A stretch of 5,653 nt of DNA from an uncultured Lachnospiraceae bacterium (GTDB taxonomy: Bacteria > Bacillota > Clostridia > Lachnospirales > Lachnospiraceae). Location of the stretch: contig CADCPL010000150.1 in NCBI GenBank assembly GCA_902803305.1, positions 1 through 5,653 of the forward strand, in the 5' to 3' direction. The position numbers and the translations under genes were made by a program. The notes below the pieces were generated by a model. The model was not told the origin of the DNA and ran no database searches. It saw only the letters and a list, made by a program, of their open reading frames with translations. Shown here piece after piece: positions 1-5,653 of the stretch; positions within the stretch are counted from its first letter, which is position 1; each line of letters begins with the position of its first letter.

Positions 1-1073
1 ATTATACCGATAATGATCGCTATAGCAACGCGCCAGCCGGATATCGGATAGTCTCCGCCCACTTTTCCGGATTGTCCGTTTACTATGAACTGATACACTT
101 TACCGTTGTATTTAAACGCCGAGAGCCATACCGGCAGCATCAGGTATTTATATGTGATATTTGAAAAAGAGGTCGTGGCTCTGTAATTCCTTACGTGGTC
201 CGCATTGTGCTGGCTCCTTATCTTGCTCTCGATCGCAGACTGAAGCCTCTGGCGTATGAAATCCTTTGCCTTTTCCCATGCGTCCTTAAGTCCGATGGAG
301 TATCTCTCTGCCAGGAAGCCTGCCAGATATTCGGGCTTGTATGATTTATTATCCTTCGTATCAAAAGGCTCAACTTTACGGAGCATGTTTACATTCTGAT
401 CACCGGTACCTGCCACGAGCTGGTCATCGATGAACTCATTATATGTGCCGCTCGTTCTGTGCCAGTCGGTAACGGTCCTCTTATTGTCTCCGCTTCCTTC
501 CGTACGGTCAATACCGTATTCAGCCGTATACTCGGTGACCGTATCGGAATCAAATGTCCAATACGGAAGATATATTCCTTTGAAGCTGTCTGCCTTGGCG
601 CTTTTCTTGGCAGCTGACGGTGCAAACCACTTGCCTGACAGCCACTTCGTAAACTTCTCTCCTGCCTGCTTGGCTGTTATCTTGAACAGAACAACACCGT
701 TGGGAGCCAGAGTCTTGACATCACTTGCCTCCATTACCTGGTTGGATCCGCAGTACGGACATTCATTGGCAACTGCAAGCGCATCGTATACGGAAACGGC
801 ACCGCACGACTTACATGTGACTGTTTTCTGAGATACACCCCAGTCGCAGTTACCCGTAAACTGAGCGGACTCAAAATCCTGTTCGTCGGCGACCGTATCC
901 CCGGAGGAATTCTCGGCCTTTATCTCTTCTTTATAACCGCAGTAATCACAACGAAGGCCGCCCGTGGCCGGGTCAAAATCCATAGTGGCACCGCATTGCG
1001 GGCACTTTCTGTCCGTCTCCTTCATCGTATCGGTTTTCTTTGCGTTCATGATTTCTTCGTAATCTGCTGCCAT
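1..1073 (-). CDS. TFIIB-type double zinc-ribbon protein, YdjG-like (3' end missing)
   Basis: The frame is open from an ATG at 1073 to the left window edge, giving 357 visible residues; translated by eye, it has no internal stop. Two C4 zinc ribbons are clear: Cys24/Cys27/Cys42/Cys45 (KCPQCG...RCDYCG) and Cys87/Cys90/Cys105/Cys108 (TCKSCG...ECPYCG). A long soluble region follows, with YLPYWTFDSD at 168-177, a charged helix-like stretch at about 263-296, and the block KYLMLPVWL...YNGKVYQFIVNGQSGKV (309-338). This block and its position before a hydrophobic tail are what I recall from the Firmicutes TFIIB-type zinc-ribbon family that includes B. subtilis YdjG. The last visible residues, WRVAIAIIIGI (347-357), look like the start of a transmembrane helix. 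The role is not settled; YdjG is a membrane partner of an SPFH/PspA stress module. The start is supported by GAGGAG 7 nt upstream. It is 4 nt from the preceding gene, so it is probably co-translated with it. Confidence 0.9.
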   Translation of the reverse strand, partial: MAADYEEIMNAKKTDTMKETDRKCPQCGATMDFDPATGGLRCDYCGYKEEIKAENSSGDTVADEQDFESAQFTGNCDWGVSQKTVTCKSCGAVSVYDALAVANECPYCGSNQVMEASDVKTLAPNGVVLFKITAKQAGEKFTKWLSGKWFAPSAAKKSAKADSFKGIYLPYWTFDSDTVTEYTAEYGIDRTEGSGDNKRTVTDWHRTSGTYNEFIDDQLVAGTGDQNVNMLRKVEPFDTKDNKSYKPEYLAGFLAERYSIGLKDAWEKAKDFIRQRLQSAIESKIRSQHNADHVRNYRATTSFSNITYKYLMLPVWLSAFKYNGKVYQFIVNGQSGKVGGDYPISGWRVAIAIIIGI

Positions 1074-1077
1074 TTCT

Positions 1078-2538
1078 TTACTCCTCTATAAGTTCGTCAT
1101 AAGCTTCCCCGGGATATTCATCCTCCTCGGGCGAAATAAACACCTTGCTCTTTTCTTTGTCAAAATATGCTATCTTGTATTTTTCGGGCAGATAAACCGC
1201 CACATCATCGCCCTTAAGGCAAAGCGGGCCGGCTGATCTTAAGATCTCCATGACTTTCTCGTCAAAATCATCCAGCGTATCCGTTCCCGAGTATGCCGAT
1301 CCGTATTTGGCAAGAAGCGTTTCATCAAGTGGATCAAGTGTTCCGGCGCTTTCAACGGCATTTTTGATATCCGCGGAATAGCTCTCGTTGATGTACATGA
1401 ACAGATCGGTGGGAAGGGCGTTTGCTATGAACATGTCAAACGCATCCGCATAATCATCATATACATCCTCATTGCCTGTCTCAAAACATACTATCGCAAA
1501 ATTATACCACTCCGTGAGTGTTCCGCGATCATTCGTATCCGCATTCGCATACTGGAGATTAAATGCAACGGAAGGAACATAGTATTTGCAGAAAAGCATG
1601 TTCTTGTCCTTGAGGGTGATCTCATACTTATATACTTTTCCGGAAAACTCATAATCCATATTGGCATATGTCGTATTTTCTCCGATATGCCCGTAATCGC
1701 CTATATCTCCGAAAAGCTCTTCATTCTTTTCCGTAGCAAGTTCCTCGATCTTGGCAAGTGTATCCGCGGAAATATCAGTCTCCTCCTTGAGTTCGAGCTT
1801 GGCTCCCGGATAACTCTGCGCGAGCAGCTGATCCAGGTAACTCGACGGACCGTCATATTTGAAATAGCTCATATAATGCGTGATGTCACTCTCATTGGAA
1901 CGGCTCTTACCGGTATCGCTGACCTTGTACCACAGTTTACGCGGTGACAGGTAAGTGAACCTGACATCATTTTCCTCATCGGAAGCGGTAAAATTGAACA
2001 TGAAAGGATAGCGGTCACTGTATCCCTCGTAATCATTGAACATCTCCCTTACCGAAAGATCCTCGGGAAGCAGTGCGGTAAATACTATGTTTCCGGCAGC
2101 ATCCTTTTCCGTCACGTAATCATAATATGTTCCGTTATCGTCCTTGAATGTCTTGGGTTCGGAATCCGGCTCCTCTTCTTCCTCCGGGATCTCTTCTTCC
2201 TCTTCTTCCTCGAGCGGTTCCTCTTCTTCAAAATCTTCCTCTTCAAATTCCTCGTACTCGTCTTCCGAACCGAGCCCGCTTACCGGAAGCTGAAGATTGG
2301 AGATGTCGAATCCGTACAGGAAGAACAGAACAAGACCGACGAGCACAACAACAAGCGCTATCAGCATCGCGATAATCTTGCCAGTTGCCTTCTTGCGCTT
2401 ATTCTCCTCCTCGATGGTCTCCATCACTTCTATCGGATACATCGAAACATTTTCTTCGAGTGTTACGTCAGCTCCGCATCTTATGCAGTTAACATGCGTA
2501 TCCTCGAGGAGCATCCCGCATTTTCTACAATATTTCAT
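1078..2538 (-). CDS. Zinc-ribbon, single-pass membrane protein with acidic linker and large extracellular domain
   Basis: I do not recognise this 486-residue protein as a named gene. Residues 4-21 form a short zinc ribbon, CRKC...CIRC (Cys4, Cys7, Cys18, Cys21). After a charged stretch ending NKRKK, one strongly hydrophobic helix runs from about 54 to 76. The basic residues before it predict the zinc ribbon inside the cell and the C-terminus outside. Residues 91-128 are an extreme acidic linker: 27 of 38 residues are Asp or Glu and none is basic. The remaining ~355 residues have no membrane segment, are rich in Tyr, Phe, Asp and Glu, and hold three cysteines (317, 351, 440); they look like one or two globular domains. 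The C-terminus is again acidic. The zinc-ribbon/one-helix/ectodomain plan recalls TcaA- and YvbJ-like Firmicutes proteins, but I see no further similarity. The gene starts 10 nt after hisS with GGAGG 4 nt before the ATG, and ends 4 nt before the next zinc-ribbon gene. Confidence 0.9.
   Translation of the reverse strand: MKYCRKCGMLLEDTHVNCIRCGADVTLEENVSMYPIEVMETIEEENKRKKATGKIIAMLIALVVVLVGLVLFFLYGFDISNLQLPVSGLGSEDEYEEFEEEDFEEEEPLEEEEEEEIPEEEEEPDSEPKTFKDDNGTYYDYVTEKDAAGNIVFTALLPEDLSVREMFNDYEGYSDRYPFMFNFTASDEENDVRFTYLSPRKLWYKVSDTGKSRSNESDITHYMSYFKYDGPSSYLDQLLAQSYPGAKLELKEETDISADTLAKIEELATEKNEELFGDIGDYGHIGENTTYANMDYEFSGKVYKYEITLKDKNMLFCKYYVPSVAFNLQYANADTNDRGTLTEWYNFAIVCFETGNEDVYDDYADAFDMFIANALPTDLFMYINESYSADIKNAVESAGTLDPLDETLLAKYGSAYSGTDTLDDFDEKVMEILRSAGPLCLKGDDVAVYLPEKYKIAYFDKEKSKVFISPEEDEYPGEAYDELIEE
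1081..1086 (-). promoter_or_regulatory. Ribosome binding site of the double zinc-ribbon gene
   Basis: The minus strand reads GAGGAG, followed by 7 nt and the ATG at 1073. The site lies inside the last codons of the preceding membrane-protein gene, so ribosomes ending there are placed to re-initiate. It fixes the start at 1073 rather than at the in-frame ATG codons for residues 9 and 17. Confidence 0.8.
2158..2268 (-). repeat. Low-complexity Glu-codon tract encoding the acidic linker
   Basis: The coding strand is almost pure purine here, with repeated GAA, GAG and GAAGAGGAA units; the plus strand shows cctcttcttc repeats. It encodes residues 91-128 of the membrane protein, including uninterrupted Glu runs of seven (110-116) and five (119-123). 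The repeats are imperfect because GAA and GAG are mixed. Gain or loss of three-base units would only change linker length. Confidence 0.85.
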
Positions 2539-2542
2539 ACAG

Positions 2543-2547
2543 CCTCC
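2543..2547 (-). promoter_or_regulatory. Ribosome binding site of the zinc-ribbon membrane-protein gene
   Basis: The minus strand reads GGAGG with a short 4-nt spacer before the ATG at 2538. It occupies most of the 10-nt gap after the hisS stop codon, so this gene has no room for a promoter of its own within the gap. Confidence 0.75.
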
Positions 2548-2548
2548 G

Positions 2549-3817
2549 TCATTTCTTGAAATCGGAATGATAGAATTCTTTTATATTATCTGATGTAAAG
2601 CCTTCTTTTTCAAGTTGTTCCTTCTGAAACTTTTTATTCTTGTTCATCATGGAGACAAGAACGGTCTTGCCGTCTTTTCGAAGATCGGCCGCTTCCTGCA
2701 TCACGGATGCCACAAATCCGGCATCGGCGCCCTTTTCGATCAGGAACGCATACTTGCTGCCGCTTCCCGGAACAACAAAACCTTTATCGAGAAGGATCGT
2801 GATTATCCTTTCAAATCCGATCGAGAATCCGCAGGCGCATACCTTATTACCCGTGAACCTGCCGATCATCTCATCATATCTGCCGCCCCCGGCGACGCTG
2901 CTTCCGAACTCATTCATGGTTATCTCAAAAATGGTTCCTGTATAATAAGACATCCCGCGAACGAGAGTTGGGTCAAAAACAATATGAAAATCTGCATTTT
3001 TTACTTTTTCAACGCTGTCTATTATCCCGATGAGACTGTCTGCACACCCCTCGTCAAGATGATCTCCGAGCTTTTTCGCAAGCTCTCTGATGTACTCTAT
3101 ACCGAAGCCTTCTCCTTCGAACAGCTTAATATATCTGTCAACGCAGTCCTTTGAAAAACCGCTTTCGGTAAGCTCCGAAGCAACTCCTTCTTTTCCGATC
3201 TTATCCATCTTGTCGAGAATGATGAACACGGTATCAAGGTCGTTCTCGTCAAAACCGCTGTACGCTGCCATTGCCCGAAGTATCCGTCTGTCGTTTATAC
3301 GAACGGTAAAATCCTTAAGATCGAGTTTTCCGAGAAGGGTCGTAGTGGCTGTTATAAGCTCGATCTCGGCAAGACTCGTGGGATCTCCGAGTATATCAAT
3401 GTCACACTGAACGAACTGACGGAAGCGTCCTTTCTGCGGACGATCGGCACGCCATACAGGTCCGATCTGAAGTGCTTTAAAAGGAGCCGGAAGTTCTGCG
3501 CTGTGGCAGGCATAAAACCTCGAAAGCGGCAGAGTCAGGTCGTAACGAAGTCCGGAATCGGCGAGGTCTTCTTCCTTTGCATCGGCGCCGAGCACGAGCT
3601 TTTCCCCTCTTTTCAGTATCTTGAAGATGAGTTTTTCGTTTTCTCCGCCCTGTTTGCTTAGGAGATTTTCTATATGCTCAACCGCGGGAGTTTCTATCGG
3701 CGTAAACCCGAATGTCTGATACGTTTCCTTAACGAGTCCCGTAACATAATCCCTTATCTGCATTTCCGCAGGCAGTATATCCTTCATTCCCGTTGTAGGT
3801 TTTTTGATCATTCCCAT
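2549..3817 (-). CDS. hisS: Histidyl-tRNA synthetase
   Basis: This 422-residue class II aminoacyl-tRNA synthetase charges tRNA(His) with histidine in the cytoplasm, acting as a homodimer; the length is close to the usual ~420. The N-terminal GMKDILP (10-16) is the family signature. RYDLTLPLSRF (91-101) helps build the active site, and motif 2 spans about 119-143 with the ATP-binding Arg in VWRADRPQKGRFRQF. LVRGMSYYTGTIFEI (285-299) is the histidine-specific HisA block with catalytic Arg287. VAGGGRYDEMIG (308-319) and motif 3 CGFSIGFERI (329-338) complete the core. The anticodon-binding domain, about 355-422, is short (~68 residues rather than ~90). Motif 2 ends QCDIDILG, as in eukaryote-like HisRS, rather than the E. 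coli pattern. The ATG at 3817 is chosen because AAAGGA lies 7 nt upstream; a second in-frame ATG at 3811 (Met3) overlaps the hemZ stop as ATGA but is 13 nt from that site. No T-box leader is possible, since the upstream sequence is coding. Confidence 0.97.
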   Translation of the reverse strand: MGMIKKPTTGMKDILPAEMQIRDYVTGLVKETYQTFGFTPIETPAVEHIENLLSKQGGENEKLIFKILKRGEKLVLGADAKEEDLADSGLRYDLTLPLSRFYACHSAELPAPFKALQIGPVWRADRPQKGRFRQFVQCDIDILGDPTSLAEIELITATTTLLGKLDLKDFTVRINDRRILRAMAAYSGFDENDLDTVFIILDKMDKIGKEGVASELTESGFSKDCVDRYIKLFEGEGFGIEYIRELAKKLGDHLDEGCADSLIGIIDSVEKVKNADFHIVFDPTLVRGMSYYTGTIFEITMNEFGSSVAGGGRYDEMIGRFTGNKVCACGFSIGFERIITILLDKGFVVPGSGSKYAFLIEKGADAGFVASVMQEAADLRKDGKTVLVSMMNKNKKFQKEQLEKEGFTSDNIKEFYHSDFKK

Positions 3818-5259
3818 GTCTTTTTCCTTTCGATCATTTCATCTATTCGTTTAATATATAACCCGACATCTTTGACATTTGCCATGCGTTCGATACGGTT
3901 TCCCGCAAATACGCGCTTTGCTATGACTCCGGCTCCGGCCGCGGCAATGTCCGAAACTTCTTCCATGATGATGACATTATATATGCCAAGGCATCCTTTT
4001 CTTGCGTATCCCACATTCTCAAGGTTGCCGCTCATGTTTTTCTGCCTGTAAAGGTAATACGGCTCCATTCCCATGTCTCTGGCACATCTGTCTGCGGCTG
4101 CCATCATTTCCGGGGTGTTACGGCTCCTGACCTCCGGATGCTCATCCAGATAGCGGTGCATGTTAGCCGCTCTTTTTATCGCAAGACTGTGTACGGTCAT
4201 ACTGTCGGGTGACAGTTCTTTTATCCTGTCAAAAGTGTTTGCGACATCATTCTCGTCTTCTCCCGGAAGACCGATGATAAGATCCATGTTTATGTTCGTA
4301 AAACCCGCAGCTCTTGCCTTGTCGTATGCACGGTAAACATCTTCCACCGTGTGACGTCGTCCGATGATCCCAAGCGTTTTTTCATTCATCGTCTGAGGAT
4401 TTATCGATATACGACTAACGCCGCTTTCCTTAAGTACCGCAAGTTTTTCTTCCGTAATGCTGTCCGGTCTTCCGGCTTCTGCGGTGAACTCGCGAAGATG
4501 CGACACATCAAATCCTTTGGCGACATACCCGATAAGATCGCCAAGCTGGGCAGCAGACAATGTTGTGGGAGTTCCTCCGCCTATGTATACCGAATCGACA
4601 TATCTTCCCCGGTACTGATCGATATACATATCCAGTTCGCGCTTTAATGCCGACAGATACTCATCGGTACGGTGCTGCCATACCGCGATCGGATAAGAAG
4701 AGAATGAGCAGTACATACATATGCTTGGGCAGAAAGGTACGCCTATATACAGGCTGAACCCGCCTTCCGGCATATTGTCGATGATATCCGCCTCGCGATG
4801 TGCTATATCGATCGCAAGATCTGTCTTCTCGTCGGAGCACAGGTACACAGACTTCATGTACTCTTTTATCTGAGCATCCGATGAACCTTCCCTGATAAGC
4901 TTCATGGGAACCTTTGTCGGTCTGATTCCCGTCATGGTACCCCACGGAAGTGTGTGTCCCGTCACTGTTGAAAGGACGTCATAAAGCGTTCTTTTCAGAA
5001 CATTTTTAACATCGGCACGCGAGCATTTTTCATATTTTTCCTCTTTAGCGACCGGTTCACCGGCAAAGCGCGCCGTCACGCGGACCGTGCCTGAGGCTGT
5101 TTCATCTTTTCCTATATCACCCGATGATACGTAAACGCTTATGTACTCTCCGCTCTTAGGCGCATCAGCCGTGATCTTTATATCCTCTCCGGGATAAAAA
5201 GCTTTTACGAGCGAGTGTACATCATATGAATATCCCGGGCTGTTAAGATATACGTACAT
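3808..5259 (-). CDS. hemZ: HemZ-family radical SAM protein (coproporphyrinogen dehydrogenase-like)
   Basis: This is a 483-residue cytoplasmic radical SAM enzyme. Residues 1-165 form the N-terminal extension typical of HemZ, including the block PWGTMTGIRPTK (105-116) that separates HemZ from HemN and HemW. The radical SAM core follows, with the 4Fe-4S cluster motif CxxxCxxC at Cys177, Cys181 and Cys184 (VPFCPSICMYC). IGGGTPTTL (226-234) is the SAM-binding glycine motif, and NMDLIIGLPGE (324-334) is another core block. HemZ of Bacillus was proposed to oxidise coproporphyrinogen III without oxygen, but biochemical support is weak. The HemN/HemW motif YxHxPFC reads YIGVPFC here, so the His is Gly173, which as far as I recall is normal for HemZ. 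Many Lachnospiraceae lack a heme pathway, so the physiological role is uncertain. The ATG at 5259 lies inside the upstream gene (17-nt overlap), with only a weak GAGAAGAA 11 nt upstream, suggesting translational coupling. The 3' end overlaps hisS by 10 nt. Confidence 0.9.
   Translation of the reverse strand: MYVYLNSPGYSYDVHSLVKAFYPGEDIKITADAPKSGEYISVYVSSGDIGKDETASGTVRVTARFAGEPVAKEEKYEKCSRADVKNVLKRTLYDVLSTVTGHTLPWGTMTGIRPTKVPMKLIREGSSDAQIKEYMKSVYLCSDEKTDLAIDIAHREADIIDNMPEGGFSLYIGVPFCPSICMYCSFSSYPIAVWQHRTDEYLSALKRELDMYIDQYRGRYVDSVYIGGGTPTTLSAAQLGDLIGYVAKGFDVSHLREFTAEAGRPDSITEEKLAVLKESGVSRISINPQTMNEKTLGIIGRRHTVEDVYRAYDKARAAGFTNINMDLIIGLPGEDENDVANTFDRIKELSPDSMTVHSLAIKRAANMHRYLDEHPEVRSRNTPEMMAAADRCARDMGMEPYYLYRQKNMSGNLENVGYARKGCLGIYNVIIMEEVSDIAAAGAGVIAKRVFAGNRIERMANVKDVGLYIKRIDEMIERKKTWE
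3825..3830 (-). promoter_or_regulatory. Ribosome binding site of hisS, deciding between two starts
   Basis: The minus strand reads AAAGGA within the 3' end of the HemZ coding region. It is 7 nt from the ATG at 3817 and 13 nt from the second ATG at 3811, favouring the upstream start, which gives the N-terminus MGMIKKP. Confidence 0.7.
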
Positions 5260-5653
5260 ATGGATTATAGTTCTTCTCGAACTCTATAGTCGTTGCTTCT
5301 CCGTGTCCCGGATAAACCTTAACATCATCGTCAAAAGTCTTTACGATCTTCTCAACACTCTCGATTATATCCTCTCCGCTTCCTGTCGGCAGGTCGCTCC
5401 TGCCTATGGAACCTCGAAAGAGCGTATCACCGGAAAACAGCCACTTTTCGCTCTCAACATAATAGCAGCAGCTTCCGATCGTGTGTCCGGGTGTTGCATA
5501 CACCTTAAATTTCATCCCCGATATCTCGATCTCATCCTGATCCGACAGAAGTATATCAGGTTCTACCGTGTAAGGTCTTCTTATCTGATCGGATGAATTA
5601 AGATATGAATTACGGCAGAGCTCATCCTCGGCGGAAAGCGCATACAGTTTGGC
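5243..5653 (-). CDS. MBL-fold metallohydrolase, glyoxalase II-like (5' end missing)
   Basis: The reading frame is open to the right window edge, giving 136 visible C-terminal residues and a TAA stop at 5245-5243. It belongs to the metallo-beta-lactamase superfamily, hydroxyacylglutathione hydrolase-like (GloB/YcbL/YqgX) branch. Visible metal-binding motifs, numbered in the fragment, are TPGHTIGS (His57), FSGDTLFRGSIGRSDLP (Asp76, the bridging ligand) and YPGHGEATT (His117). The first motif, HxHxDH, should lie in the roughly 70 N-terminal residues outside the window, because members are usually about 200-210 residues long. The enzymes are cytoplasmic dinuclear-metal hydrolases of thioesters or related substrates; the exact substrate cannot be read here, and anaerobic Clostridia often lack glutathione. 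The Met at 5515 is internal and not the start: the 46 codons upstream are in frame and continue the fold. The end overlaps the following hemZ-like gene by 17 nt. Confidence 0.9.
   Translation of the reverse strand, partial: AKLYALSAEDELCRNSYLNSSDQIRRPYTVEPDILLSDQDEIEISGMKFKVYATPGHTIGSCCYYVESEKWLFSGDTLFRGSIGRSDLPTGSGEDIIESVEKIVKTFDDDVKVYPGHGEATTIEFEKNYNPYVRIS

Noticed and set aside
430..831. 133-codon open frame on the plus strand, with a 78-codon minus-strand frame at 389-625
   Set aside because: Both are shadows of the double zinc-ribbon gene, whose frame is open through the whole region and carries paired Cys motifs and a good ribosome binding site.
1074..1080. Terminator or promoter between the two zinc-ribbon genes, or in the 10-nt gap after hisS
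   Set aside because: The gaps are 4 and 10 nt and hold only stop codons and ribosome binding signals; no hairpin with a T-run was seen at either junction.
2148..2375. Plus-strand open frame rich in Leu, Pro and Arg
   Set aside because: It is the antisense reading of the Glu-codon repeat and membrane helix; its composition follows from the repeat, not from a real protein.
2615..3154. 179-codon open frame on the plus strand
   Set aside because: It lies wholly antisense to hisS, whose conserved motifs cover the same bases. The peptide shows no recognisable domain.
3808..3960. Possible T-box or other leader upstream of hisS
   Set aside because: The sequence upstream of hisS is the coding end of HemZ, with the genes overlapping. 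No T-box sequence or specifier stem was seen; any such leader would be upstream of the whole operon.
4661..4945. 94-codon minus-strand open frame inside hemZ
   Set aside because: It is in another frame over the radical SAM motif of HemZ, with a Cys/Arg-rich composition typical of an off-frame reading.
5243..5515. Treating the MBL gene as a complete 90-residue protein starting at 5515
   Set aside because: The frame continues upstream without a stop to the window edge. A 90-residue product would lack the first metal-binding motif, so it is a partial view of a longer gene.

Overview
The window is a densely packed, single-direction stretch of a bacterial chromosome. All five genes lie on the minus strand and read from the right end of the window to the left. 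Gene content and protein style (a HemZ-type radical SAM protein next to a 'QCDIDILG'-type histidyl-tRNA synthetase, followed by zinc-ribbon membrane proteins) point to an anaerobic member of the Clostridia, most likely Lachnospiraceae. This placement comes from recalled family features, not from a database search.

Layout in transcription order: (1) 5653-5243, the C-terminal two thirds of a glyoxalase II-like metallo-beta-lactamase-fold hydrolase, cut by the window edge; (2) 5259-3808, HemZ-family radical SAM protein; (3) 3817-2549, histidyl-tRNA synthetase (hisS); (4) 2538-1078, an unrecognised membrane protein with an N-terminal zinc ribbon, one membrane helix, a Glu-rich linker and a large predicted extracellular domain; (5) 1073-1, a protein with two zinc ribbons that resembles the TFIIB-type zinc-ribbon/YdjG group, cut by the left edge just as a hydrophobic, probably membrane, segment begins. 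The last gene is open at the window edge.

Consecutive genes overlap by 17 and 10 nt, then are separated by 10 and 4 nt. There is no room for a promoter, terminator or leader between them, so they look like one translationally coupled operon. No intergenic stretch over 300 bases exists; essentially every base is coding. No RNA gene, mobile element or CRISPR array was seen.

The first three genes are housekeeping or metabolic: thiol-ester or related hydrolysis, radical SAM chemistry, and tRNA(His) charging. The last two form a separate theme: zinc-ribbon proteins that probably sit at the membrane. The most interesting point is this zinc-ribbon pair attached behind hisS. One hypothesis is that it belongs to an envelope-stress module related to the Bacillus YdjFGHI (PspA/SPFH) system; the deciding genes would lie left of this window.
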